Assembly: GCA_022570795.1 (NCBI GenBank)
Contig: JAKUDP010000012.1
Span: 1,302,001 to 1,366,000 of the forward strand
Reading direction: 5' to 3'
Source of the DNA: Sphaerulina vaccinii
Taxonomy: Eukaryota > Ascomycota > Dothideomycetes > Mycosphaerellales > Mycosphaerellaceae
DNA: 64,000 nt
The notes beneath the pieces were generated by a model. The model was given only the letters and a program-made list of their open reading frames with translations. It was not told the origin of the DNA and searched no databases. Position numbers and translations under genes: made by a program. Positions within the stretch are counted from its first letter, which is position 1. Each line of letters begins with the position of its first letter. Below, piece after piece: positions 9,473 through 18,970 of the stretch.

Positions 9473-10966
9473 TCATGACCACTGACGTCTGGTCGTAAAT
9501 CGCAACAGTCCTTGCATAAGAAAGCTGGATGCGATACTGGCCAGCAGCATAGCGATCATGACCCAATTGGAGCCAACATATACCGGAGTCCTGCGCGCGT
9601 CCTCTGGCCATCCAGAGAATAGAGCATAGTTTGTTACAACGCTTCCCAGGTTACCGAGGCCAGATACCAGAGCAGAAGCGGCTGCGACTCCAATCTCACC
9701 ATGTCTAGGCTGGAATATCTCCGCAGTCCATGTCATGGTGATGGGAGCAGTCGGGCCTAAGCCGAAGCCTACTATTAAGAGGCCTACATAGCGGCCCCAT
9801 CTTCCAGAAGTGGAGTCGCCTGCATATGTAGTGACGAGGAGTCCCAGGATCTGAAGGGCAGTCGCCAGACTGAACCATAATGCTCTCTGCTTGTGGAAGC
9901 GATCGCTGATGGGAGTCACGCAGAGAATGCCAATTAGATCGCATATCCAGATAGGTGCGTACAGCAAGCTCAATTCCACTCCTGTGAAGCCAGGATTGAT
10001 GGCTTTGAGAATGACAGTGCCGTAGGACTGCACGCCATTGCCGACTCCGACCACTCCAAAATACATTACTAGCAGTGGCCAGAAACGCCAGTCAAGCAGT
10101 ACGTTCCCCAAGTCTCGCATGGTCCAATTGCTGCTGTGGTAAGCCTGCTTCAGGTCGCGGTAATGCAAAATAGCGTCTTCGTCCGACAGCGCAGGCTTCG
10201 TGACAGGCAGATATCGGGTGAGCCAGGTAACCTTTCGTTCTTCTCCCGGTGCCAGTGGTCGATCAGGAAGCCACCAGACCAGACCAAAGCCGCAGACTAG
10301 CGTCACTAGCCCCCAGATGAGGAACATCCACTGAAAGCCAACCATACCTCCATCGCCATCCATCTGCTGGAAGCCTGCACTGACAAGTCCCACGACTGCG
10401 GCTGACACTTGTGAAGCTGTAAAGTACCAGCCAATTCGCTTAGCCATGCGATGAGGTGGGTAGAAGAGTGTTAGGAACAGCGACATTCCAGGCCACATCC
10501 CAGCTTCGACAGCTCCGAGCAAGAACCTTAGCACATAGTAGCCTGCAGCATTCTTCATGCCTACCATTGCGGTCCCAATGATGCCCACACTGATCACGAT
10601 CCTGGCCAACCAAGTGGAAGGTGATAGCTTGCTCATTGCAAGATTGGATGGCACTTCGAAAATGACATAGCTGACATAGAAAAGTGCCAGACCTGTAGAT
10701 ACTTGATGACTTGAGATGTCCAGATATGCTCCGAGGTTGTGGCCGGTCGAGGTATTCATGGTCTGCGCCAGACCGACATTGGAGCGTACAGCTGAGCAGA
10801 GGAAGTATAGGAGCCAGAAAGGTGGTATTATTCGTAAATCCAGCTTTCTGTAGATTTTGCGCATCTGAATCGGGTCAACTGGTGATATGTCTCCATGCTC
10901 GGTATCCTGTTCGCTATAATCGGGGTCCTTGAGCGCATGCTCCGGCTCGGTAGGCGAGTCAGCCAT
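9473..10966 (-). CDS. MFS transporter, anion:cation symporter (Tna1/Dal5-like)
   Basis: Single exon, 497 residues, starting at an ATG and ending TGA. A charged N terminus of about 40 residues leads into KIYRKLDLRIIPPFWLLYFL, the usual entry into the first span of this family. It is followed by NVGLAQTMN, FEVPSNLAMSKLSPSTW and RFLLGAVEAGMWPGM motifs. About 12 membrane segments are present, with a central loop carrying WLPDRPLAPGEERK. Members import nicotinate, pantothenate and other small anions; the substrate here is unknown. It belongs to the same broad family as the carrier at 4984 but is too different to be a recent tandem copy. Divergent from the F-box-like gene, with about 460 bp between starts. 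Confidence 0.9.
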   Translation of the reverse strand: MADSPTEPEHALKDPDYSEQDTEHGDISPVDPIQMRKIYRKLDLRIIPPFWLLYFLCSAVRSNVGLAQTMNTSTGHNLGAYLDISSHQVSTGLALFYVSYVIFEVPSNLAMSKLSPSTWLARIVISVGIIGTAMVGMKNAAGYYVLRFLLGAVEAGMWPGMSLFLTLFYPPHRMAKRIGWYFTASQVSAAVVGLVSAGFQQMDGDGGMVGFQWMFLIWGLVTLVCGFGLVWWLPDRPLAPGEERKVTWLTRYLPVTKPALSDEDAILHYRDLKQAYHSSNWTMRDLGNVLLDWRFWPLLVMYFGVVGVGNGVQSYGTVILKAINPGFTGVELSLLYAPIWICDLIGILCVTPISDRFHKQRALWFSLATALQILGLLVTTYAGDSTSGRWGRYVGLLIVGFGLGPTAPITMTWTAEIFQPRHGEIGVAAASALVSGLGNLGSVVTNYALFSGWPEDARRTPVYVGSNWVMIAMLLASIASSFLMQGLLRFTTRRQWS

Positions 10967-11428
10967 TGTCGATAGATACGCTGACGGAGGAGAACAAGAC
11001 TGGATCGATGAAAGCGCGATGAAAAGCCATGCTGGTGAGTCGACGTGGGACGATTCTTGTGTCTCCGAGACTCGGTCAAATTGAGAAGCAGATCTGCCAA
11101 ACGTGCACGTGCCTTAGAGGGGACAAAGCTCGATGCTCTCGACGCGAAGACGCGACTTCCCTCTTCTGACTTCAACTTCATCAACAACATTCAACAACAA
11201 CATCGAGACACTCTCGCTCGGCTTCTAAAGAGCTCAGCAGATAGACCATAGCAGACGTTCCACAACAGTGAAGCCCATGACGCCTACGACTAGTACGCCA
11301 TAGACCCGTAAACAGCAGGCTGCAGAGGACCTCGAACGAATCCTTCGGCAAGGCCAGCGGCATATTTTTAGTGTCTCTTTTCGTGTTTGCTCTTCCGGCT
11401 TCTACTCCACACCAGACTGAAGGACAAG
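10967..11428. promoter_or_regulatory. divergent promoter region (MFS / F-box-like)
   Basis: 462 bp between the two start codons, with short frames only. It must hold both promoters; no specific operator was recognised. Confidence 0.35.
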
Positions 11429-12457
11429 ATGGCTTCCTCCGCCGATGGCGAACAAGTCTTTGAAGCTTGCGACCGCTTCTTCGCCATTCCCGAACTCGTC
11501 GAGATGTTTCTCGAGAAAGCAAGCATACAAGTCCTGCTCAACTGCCAGCGAGTCTGCAATGCCTGGAAAGATGCAATCGACCGTTCTGATAGACTTCAAG
11601 AAGCACTCTTCCTCCGTCCAGCTGCGAGCACACAGGCTATCCAACTCAATCCAATACTATATTCACACTTCGCTCCAGTACTGGGACCTTCGCTCACCAA
11701 GTACGAAGAGGTTAACGCGTCTGAAGAGATGATGACCCAAAACTGCAACGCCCGTCACCTCTCCTCTCTACCCTGGGCTCGAGATGGGAAGGATCTGAAT
11801 GCCAGAGCTCGACAAGCATTTGCTCGTCCGGAAGCTTCCTGGCGCAATATGCTCGTCTCACAGCCACCCATTTCCCGCTTAGATTGGTGGCACGAATGGA
11901 TCGAAAAGTCTTTCGTCCCCGAAGATACAGAGAGTGGAGCTTGGGAGATCTCCTCACGAGCTCGTGGTGGCACAGATGTCATTCGCGGGTGGGGTCACCA
12001 AGACCTCAATGGCACAGACATTACGATTGACATGCTCTGGGACTTAGTCGAAGCTCGACTGATCAGAGGGTGCTGGACGAGACTGATGTACTTTCCTGCG
12101 GGGAAACGCATTATACCAGCCTATGGCGATACAGACTTTGACTACCATACGCATAGGGAGGAGGGACAATGGGCTTGGCAAGCAGACGGTTCAACACAGA
12201 GGAGAGGCTGGACTTTTACAATGCCGAGGGTGAAATTGATGACGAGCCAGATATGGGATGGCGTGCCTTATGACCAAGGGTTTGATGCTGAATCTGGCCA
12301 ATGGAAATCAATGCCCGAGAAACGAGAACAACGTCCTGCCGATGGTTTCAATCTGCTGAGGCAGGACTGTGCTCTGGAGGACGAGAATGGTCCGAGATGG
12401 TCGAAGAGTGAAGCCTTTCAGTGGCGCGAGATCGATGGTGAGAGCAGTGGCCATTGA
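11429..12457 (+). CDS. F-box-like domain protein
   Basis: Single exon, 342 residues, ATG at 11429 (ACAAGATGGC); the open frame runs upstream to 11387 without an ATG in good context. Residues about 17-65 (FFAIPELVEMFLEKASIQVL then CQRVCNAWKDAIDRSDRLQE) match the F-box pattern of leucine/isoleucine-rich helices ending in a W. This form is abundant in Dothideomycete genomes. The rest, including WWHEWIEKSF and repeated tryptophans, follows the usual C-terminal region of that family and has no known fold. A role as substrate adaptor of an SCF ubiquitin ligase is family-based inference. The last about 52 codons are partly duplicated downstream (12589-12760). Confidence 0.8.
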   Translation: MASSADGEQVFEACDRFFAIPELVEMFLEKASIQVLLNCQRVCNAWKDAIDRSDRLQEALFLRPAASTQAIQLNPILYSHFAPVLGPSLTKYEEVNASEEMMTQNCNARHLSSLPWARDGKDLNARARQAFARPEASWRNMLVSQPPISRLDWWHEWIEKSFVPEDTESGAWEISSRARGGTDVIRGWGHQDLNGTDITIDMLWDLVEARLIRGCWTRLMYFPAGKRIIPAYGDTDFDYHTHREEGQWAWQADGSTQRRGWTFTMPRVKLMTSQIWDGVPYDQGFDAESGQWKSMPEKREQRPADGFNLLRQDCALEDENGPRWSKSEAFQWREIDGESSGH

Positions 12458-12588
12458 CGAATGCACCAGAATCATGTACCGCGGCATGAGCATGACATGG
12501 AGGAATACAGTGTGCAGGAAGAATGGTGAATACATAATTCCAAGCACTAGCCATGGTCTAACAGACGTCATTTAATTGACACAGTATC

Positions 12589-12774
12589 TGGGCAATGGGT
12601 ATCAATGTCCTAGACACGAGAAGAGCGCCCTGCTCATGGCTTCAATCTATCGAGACAGGAATGCACTCCGAAGCATGAAAATGGTCCGAAGTGGCCGAAA
12701 AGTGCAGCCTTTCAATGGCGTGAGATCGATGGCGAGAGCAGTGGTGGTGGAGGACCCACGGCATGATTGGAGAA
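12589..12774 (+). pseudogene. diverged partial copy of the F-box-like gene 3' end
   Basis: This stretch aligns with the last about 157 bp of the F-box-like gene (12296-12455) at roughly three quarters identity with few gaps. The reading frame is conserved: both encode RPA-GFNL, ENGP-W and FQWREIDGESSG. The copy has one in-frame TAG near its start (12613 region) and then continues past the position of the original stop to GGGGPTA. It is most simply the remnant of a tandem duplication whose 5' part is lost. Confidence 0.6.
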
Positions 12775-13169
12775 TATGAAACGCCTGGTGGCTGACCCCA
12801 TGCTCCCAGATGCAGGTGCGCTGGAATGATGCATACAGTACATCTAACAACTAAGGTTGACAGCTTGTGACAGAAGCCTTTACAGTTGATTCACCTGTCT
12901 CCCGCAAGGAAGTTTCTTCTCGAATGGCCATGAGTCGTGAGTGGCAGGTATGCTTTGTGGAGATTGCGCAAGCTACAGTTTCCGATTATGCAAGTTGGGA
13001 CTCGGAAAAACAGGCGAGACAAACACGGATTTCTGGTCTACTGCCGTAATGCTCATTCAATCATTCTAGCTTAGCAGAAGCTCCTCGTAAGGACGGGATC
13101 ATAACTCCAGCGCTAAGAAGCAAGACATACACTGCTGGCCACATGAAATCATGTTCCATCTTCCATGCT
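12775..13169. other. intergenic region
   Basis: About 395 bp between the F-box remnant and the stop of the RING gene; only short random frames seen. Confidence 0.4.
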
Positions 13170-14948
13170 CTAGAGCTTCGTTCTCCCCTCCTCACTCGTC
13201 CCTCTTCGCACCGGCATAGGAGGCATATTCCCCTCCCTGCCGCCATTCGCCGCGCTGACCATTCTAGCAGCCCCTTGCACAGCACTACTTATCGCAGAAC
13301 CTACACTAGAAGGTCCAGCATCATTCCCGGGCGTGCCACTCCTCCCACTCTGCCTCTGCAATTGCGCAGAAGTCAACCAGTGAACTTGCCTACTCAACCC
13401 AGCGACCTGCGCAGTGAAGAAAGCGATTTCCTCTCTCGTTCGTAGATTTTCGTTCAGGGTTTGCATTTGGTGACGGCCATCGACTTCTTGTAATGAGGTT
13501 TGTATGCGAGACATTTCGTCTCGAAGACTTTCGTGCATGGAGAGTAAGTGGTGGAGAGGTGAAGCGTAGGGTCCACCATTCGTTGTTGGAGGTGGGAAAG
13601 GTGATGCGAGGTCGAAGTCGGAGCTGAAAGGTTCTGGGATATCTGTTGGTCTTGGACCGGGGATGTCTGGTACTTGCTGGCGAGTTGTAATAATATGCCG
13701 AGGTGTGCGAGGTGTGACATTTATTGTTGAGTCGAATGTAGCGAAGTCCAATTCGGTACCTTCCAGTGGTGATACCATATCATCAGTGGAATCTGGAGTG
13801 TGGCGCCCATGGTCTTGTAGTAGTGGTATCGAGCTGGGGTCGGCGCTCGTTCTGTCTGGATCGTCTGGTCTTGTGTAGAGGATGCTGTGCATTGAGGTGA
13901 AGCCATTCTCGAGCACTTCTAGCTTTCGGCTCATCTCCTTTTGCGCAGCTTCTTGCTCGTCCATACGTTGTGTCATAGCAGTGAAGAGTGGTGCCATCTT
14001 TGCGAATGTGCAGCTTTTGGTATGCACTTCCGCTTGAGACTTCATACTGCGATTGTTACATCCAAGTGCTTGACCCGGGCAAGGTATGACATTGGCTGAA
14101 CATTGTCTGGTCTTGTGTTCGGAGAGGTCGCGATAGTAGACTCTGACTTTGCAGAGCTCGCAAATGACCTTTCGATCAGGACATGATGTCTTCCAGTGTT
14201 TCTCAAGATAGCATTTCTGCATCTCTTCGCGACAGGCGCTGCAGCTGACGGGATAGTGGAGGCATCCTTCTTTCGAATCTTTCCTTCGCACTGGCAGTTC
14301 GCAACCATCAGCCGGACATTCGATCATAGCAAAGCCACAATAGATTGCAATGTGGTCTTGCACTTCTCCCCGCTTCACTTCCAGCTTGCAGCCTTCATCA
14401 GCTTTGGGACATTTGACGAGCAGATCGTCGACAATGTTGATCAAGATCTTGCTCGTTGATGATCGTGCGTTCAGTTTGGCTGGTGTTCGACATGTTGGAC
14501 AGTCTCCCCTGGGACCAAGTGGGTTGTACGAGCTTGATGTAGTCCAGGTTTGCCGTATACATTCGCGGCAGAAGTAGTGATCGCACTCAGCAAGAACAAC
14601 AGGATCCACGAAAGGACATCGGCATATCGGGCAAGTGAGGTTTTCATCGCATTCGGCAACGTACTCCAGTGATCGCAAGTCCACGGGAGGGTTGAGGTTC
14701 TGAGCTCTCGCCTTTGATCGTAAGAAGTTCCTCTCCTCCATATTCCTCCGTTTCTCTAACCTCTCCATGCCCCGCATGGTGCCGCCTCTACTCGTGGAGG
14801 CGCTTCGCTGCATGCTCGGACCCGCGTCTGCGGCTCGTGGTTCTAATGCTGTACCACTATATGATATGGCTCTGGCATGGGACTGAGTGAAAGTGCTTTC
14901 TGGTGTCGAGCGTCGATTCGACCTGAAGAATGAAGTAGGTCTCGACAT
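13170..14948 (-). CDS. RING finger and TRAF-type zinc finger protein
   Basis: Single exon, 592 residues from ATG 14948. Residues 106-153 form a C3HC4 RING: C106-x2-C109, C122, H124, C127-x2-C130 and C150-x2-C153. Between about 175 and 320 are repeated Cys/His clusters of TRAF-type zinc fingers (KCPKADEGC, IECPADGCELPV, VSCSACREEMQKCYLEKHW, VICELCKV, NVIPCPGQALGCNN). A short predicted coiled coil follows (ALFTAMTQRMDEQEAAQKEM region), then a long low-complexity Ser/Pro tail. RING plus TRAF zinc fingers implies an E3 ubiquitin ligase or scaffold. The target is unknown. The N-terminal 100 residues are basic and Ser-rich. Intronless. Confidence 0.88.
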   Translation of the reverse strand: MSRPTSFFRSNRRSTPESTFTQSHARAISYSGTALEPRAADAGPSMQRSASTSRGGTMRGMERLEKRRNMEERNFLRSKARAQNLNPPVDLRSLEYVAECDENLTCPICRCPFVDPVVLAECDHYFCRECIRQTWTTSSSYNPLGPRGDCPTCRTPAKLNARSSTSKILINIVDDLLVKCPKADEGCKLEVKRGEVQDHIAIYCGFAMIECPADGCELPVRRKDSKEGCLHYPVSCSACREEMQKCYLEKHWKTSCPDRKVICELCKVRVYYRDLSEHKTRQCSANVIPCPGQALGCNNRSMKSQAEVHTKSCTFAKMAPLFTAMTQRMDEQEAAQKEMSRKLEVLENGFTSMHSILYTRPDDPDRTSADPSSIPLLQDHGRHTPDSTDDMVSPLEGTELDFATFDSTINVTPRTPRHIITTRQQVPDIPGPRPTDIPEPFSSDFDLASPFPPPTTNGGPYASPLHHLLSMHESLRDEMSRIQTSLQEVDGRHQMQTLNENLRTREEIAFFTAQVAGLSRQVHWLTSAQLQRQSGRSGTPGNDAGPSSVGSAISSAVQGAARMVSAANGGREGNMPPMPVRRGTSEEGRTKL

Positions 14949-15911
14949 GATGTTTGAAACTAAGCAGAACGGAATCCTGATCGTCTGACGCTAGTTCTGC
15001 TAGGGGCGATCTCGATAGTCTGGGATGGTTGGTCTTGGAGATGTACGTATCACTCGGTGGCAGCGGTACGTGGTGCGTGTGAGAACCCAGGGCGGGCGCC
15101 GGTAGACGACAGAATCCGGACGGGAGGAGACAGGTCTTGTACTCGTAAGGTTGCCAGTGTGCAGAAGATGGGAACACAGGCGTGTTATTCTTCCTATTTT
15201 CCGATGTCTTGTTTTGAAAGAGAACCCGAAAACGCGGTGTCCTTTCCAACCTGAAACTCCCGCTGCGATCCCGTTCAATATATCGTAGTATGTACGAGCG
15301 TAGATGAACAGCTCCTGGCGTGAGAGTTTACTTGACCGCCTGCAGGTCCCTTGCCCCGAGAGCATGCAGCAAGTCTAAAAGAATGCGAGAAGTAGATCAC
15401 CATCAGCTGCCACAACCACAGAGGATGTTGTGGAGGACGCCGAGATTCAGAACAATGGCTTCCAGGCGCAAGAAGATGAATGCCGTGAAACCAAGGTTGC
15501 CAAGGTTGTCGTTGTCGTTGCACATGCAGTCGAGAACCAACCCGGCTATTCTGAGCTGCGATCCCTGCTCAGCGCACGTGCCAGAACAAGATCGGCTTTT
15601 GTTTCTTTGGTGCCGCCGATCTTCCCTTCACCTCGACACGACTCGCTAGACTAACGTCCAACTGCAAAGAACGAGCATATCGACGACGACGTGCACCACT
15701 GGAGAGGAACGACATCCAAAGTCTGGATTTGGTTGTGGCGCATACTGCGGCTGGGTTCCTCATTGTGAAACTCCCGCCTAGATTGCGATCGAGCACGAGA
15801 AGCCGGCTTGGTCTGTTCATGCAGGCATCACCTTAATCAGTTGTTGCGTTTCCAGATTGGAGTGCTGGGCTATAGCCACTACTACCTGCCGAAGAGATAG
15901 CACGCACCACC
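14949..15911. promoter_or_regulatory. divergent intergenic region (RING / SYN8-like)
   Basis: 963 bp between two divergent start codons. Several frames of 60-130 codons overlap on both strands but show no family features. Probably promoters and leaders of both genes. Confidence 0.4.
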
Positions 15912-16697
15912 ATGGCGACCTCACCTCGCCAGCTTCTGCTATTAGCAGACCATCTGAAGCTGTCATTACTCGAGCGCCAGCGCGCAATCAGCCTGGATCT
16001 CGACTCGAACAAGCAGGATGGCCAGATACAGCGATCCTTGTCGCAACTACAGGATGGCTTAGAAGAGTTGGAGGCGCAGCTGAGAGATCTAGGGGAGGCT
16101 GAGGATGACAGCTCGGAGGTGTCGCGGCTGCGGAAACAGTACAATCAGCTCTATGCGCAGTTCCATGGCTCTGCGCCTCCGAGTGCAGAAGCTGGAACCC
16201 CCAACGACCCAGCTCTGGCAGGTGACTTCGCAGCAGCAAAGTCAAGACCGAGCAAGACGCGGAACAATAGGAATGTGCGCTTCCGCGATGACCCAGACGA
16301 TGATGATGCAGAAGCTCAAGCGAATCGCGCAGCACTCTTCGCAGACCAGGAACGGTATAGAGATGAGCCAGAAGCACTAGATCAGACAGACATGGACAAC
16401 CAGCAGATACATGCATTTCACAAACAAGTGCTGCGAGAACAGGATGAACAGCTCGATACGCTAGGACAGAGCATAGGCAGGCAGCGCATGCTGGGTATAC
16501 AGATGGGCAATGAGCTAGATGAGCAGGTCGAGCTGCTCGATGATGTTGAGAGAGGCGTGGATCGGCATAGCAATCAGCTATATGGCGCACAGAAGAGGTT
16601 AACGACGTTCTCACGGAAGGCCAAGGACAACTGGAATTGGATCACAATCACGATCCTGATCATCATTCTGGTTCTGGTCATCGTGATACTGAAGTAG
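15912..16697 (+). CDS. SYN8: Qc-SNARE, syntaxin-8 type
   Basis: Single exon, 261 residues, ATG in strong context (CACCATGGCG). An N-terminal helical region (LLLLADHLKLSLLERQRA onward, residues 7-80) is followed by an acidic linker with DDPDDDDAE. A SNARE motif lies at about 175-232 (VLREQDEQLDTLGQSIGRQR to ELLDDVERGVDRHSN) with glutamine at the central layer. The C-terminal tail anchor is at about 240-260 (ITITILIIILVLVIVIL). Domain order and the Q layer fit Qc-SNAREs of the Syn8/Tlg1 group, which act in endosome and late-Golgi membrane fusion. The symbol reflects similarity only; Tlg1-like function cannot be excluded. Clearly a housekeeping trafficking gene. Confidence 0.82.
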   Translation: MATSPRQLLLLADHLKLSLLERQRAISLDLDSNKQDGQIQRSLSQLQDGLEELEAQLRDLGEAEDDSSEVSRLRKQYNQLYAQFHGSAPPSAEAGTPNDPALAGDFAAAKSRPSKTRNNRNVRFRDDPDDDDAEAQANRAALFADQERYRDEPEALDQTDMDNQQIHAFHKQVLREQDEQLDTLGQSIGRQRMLGIQMGNELDEQVELLDDVERGVDRHSNQLYGAQKRLTTFSRKAKDNWNWITITILIIILVLVIVILK

Positions 16698-17118
16698 GCC
16701 GGAGCGGGATTCTGTGCAGGAATGGCCATGAAGAGATACAATCAAGAGGAGGATAGAGCGATCAGAGCGATCGTTATCGTTCTCGTGCATCCTAATCCTT
16801 CACGAAGCGACGACTTGACGAATAACATACTACGAGTAATACCACTTGATATCCGACAGATTGCTTCAGCCTCTCGACCTCAACACGGTAATCTGCGATA
16901 CATGCAGGCTGTTGTACAGGAATTCGCCCAGCCTAGGGTAAGCTACAGGGCATATCAAGAGCCGAATAGCCAGTATGACGTATAAAAGCTCGAGCTCCAC
17001 CGAAGCTCTGATATGGTTTCGCTGACCTGCTAGGCATTGAAGTGCTGCTTGTCGTTGCAAACCTCCTTCACTTATCGTCCACTGCAGCTCTTTCGACACA
17101 TAGTCAGCCATATTCAAG
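16698..17118. other. intergenic region
   Basis: About 420 bp between the SNARE stop and the SDR start. Nothing recognised beyond short frames. Confidence 0.4.
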
Positions 17119-18052
17119 ATGTTGATGGGACTCGAAAGAAAACGCGTGCTGGTCACTGGTATGCTTCACTCTCAGCACGCAGCATAGAACCAACAACTCA
17201 CGAGCTTGAAGGCGGCACGAAAGGCATTGGACGATCGATCGTTCGTGCTTTCCTGAATGAAGGTGCCACAGTACACTTTTGCTCCAGAACCGAAGCCGAC
17301 GTCAAGTCTGCAAGCGAAGTTTACGGCAAGGAATACCCGAAGACTTCGGTAAAGCGACAAGTTCTCTACTCGTTCTGGACACCTCCTCACTGACACTGCC
17401 ACTACCACCAGGCCATCGGCTGCGTAGTCGATGTAACGAACAAATCCGCACTAGAGAAATGGGTCGCAGAGATCGGAACCCATAGGATGGATGTAGTGGT
17501 CGCCAACGTCTCCAGCCTGTCTATCGAAGATGGTGTTGAGAATTGGCATACAGCTTTCCAAACCGATCTGATGGGTACCTATCATTTGATCCAAGCTGCT
17601 CTGCCACATCTTGAGAAGGTGAGTAGCGATAGACGAAATGCATCTTGTCAAGTCTTTTGCTGATTCTTTACAAGACCAAAGGAAACATCGTCACCATATC
17701 CTCAGTCTCAGGCCGAGATATAGATTTCACTCATCCAGGACCTTATCCTGTTATGAAAGCTGGACTCATCCACTATACAGCGGGCCTGGCACATAAGCTG
17801 GCACCGAAAGGCGTCCGAGCAAACACTGTCAGTCCTGGTAACATTTACATCGAAGATGGCGCTTGGGGAAATATTGAGAAGAATGTCCCGGGACTTTTCA
17901 AGAGTCAAATGGATCTGAACCCTATGGGAAGGATGGGTAAACCAGAGGAGGTTGCGGATGCTGTTGTGTTCTTGGCGAGTGAGAGGGCGAGTTTTATCAG
18001 TGGGACGAATTTGGTTGTTGATGGGAGTCTCTGTACTGGAACGCAGTTCTGA
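17119..18052 (+). CDS. short-chain dehydrogenase/reductase, four exons
   Basis: Exons 17119-17158, 17212-17348, 17412-17618 and 17675-18052 give a 253-residue protein. The introns (53, 63 and 56 bp) are GT-AG and all keep frame. The first join completes the cofactor motif TGGTKGIG (residues 13-20). Catalytic residues are Ser138/Ser140 (TISSVSG) and YPVMK (Tyr152, Lys156). The family end FISGTNLVVDGSLCTG is intact. This is a classical SDR using NAD(P)(H). The Arg/Ser after the TVHFCSR strand suggests NADPH preference, as inference. The substrate is unknown; relatives are 3-oxoacyl or secondary-alcohol reductases. No clustered biosynthetic genes are nearby. Confidence 0.88.
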
Positions 18053-18970
18053 GATACTGAATGGATACTCTGTGGTCTATCTACAGCTCAAGAGTGAACG
18101 CATAGACTGGAGGGTCTTCTGCACCACCTGGAGTCGACTCTTGCTGATTTGGGAAGGTGCAATGCGTGCCTGCCGAGTAGTTCTATAGGCGTCAAGCACA
18201 CATGCACTTCCTCACTCTTTCAATTCAGCATCAACATTGACATACCACAATATTACACCCGACCTTCTACACTACGCTCAAGTCTATCTTCACGGTCCGA
18301 AGTGTGCACACTGTACAGAGCTAGGCTCAGAGGTGGCGACCCGCCCAGACGTCGACTTGTCATTGCTTGACAGACTACTCTTGGAAGCCATATATCAGCA
18401 CCATGATGGTCTTGGCTTTTGAAGAGATGGTGTTGTTGTCGCGACTCAGAAGGAGGACGTGACGTGGCCAAGAAACTGCGGACGGGGTGGCTATTTCCAG
18501 ACGGGAATGCATCCATCCGAGTCTTGGTGGCGTCGCGCAAACAGCAGATCCTGCTCACCATAGATATCCTCATCCACTCGAATTCAACAACATTGACAGC
18601 TGAACAGCGGCGCAGGAACAATGGAGTCGAGGCGTTTGCATATATCTCGCGTTCACAAAGGCCAAAGATGGTCTTGATGCCGATGGAAGTTAAAGTGGTA
18701 CGCCAACTCCAGACGTGGCGCGTGTTCGTCGTCTTGGAGGGACCACTGATGACGAAGGAGCTAAGTTCGAGCTGTGCATAATCCCAAGGGACCCAGACCT
18801 TTCTCGTTGCTGATACCGCAGTGAGACGGCATTCCAATCCTTCTGCCTGACAAACCCGATCTTCCATCTCTCTTTGCGCCTCGAGACTCCAAGTCGCAGA
18901 GACGTTGTCGCGACCGTTGACACACCAACTGATATCACCAGCAGCATCGCCGAGTATCAACCGCTACGTC
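18053..18970. other. intergenic region
   Basis: About 918 bp. A 235-codon minus-strand frame (18960-18253) has no family resemblance and lies against the direction of both neighbours, so it is not called. Probably the long leader and promoter of the DUF7053-like gene. Confidence 0.4.

Noticed and set aside
15988..16614. 208-codon minus-strand frame opposite the SNARE gene
   Set aside because: His/Cys/Ala-rich shadow of the Qc-SNARE coding sequence, whose motifs are unambiguous.
17119..18052. SDR and neighbouring genes as part of a secondary-metabolite cluster
   Set aside because: No polyketide synthase, peptide synthetase, terpene cyclase or P450 is visible nearby; flanking genes are housekeeping or unknown.
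18253..18960. 235-codon minus-strand frame upstream of the DUF7053-like gene
   Set aside because: No family resemblance, odd composition, and it occupies the promoter/leader of a strong gene on the other strand.
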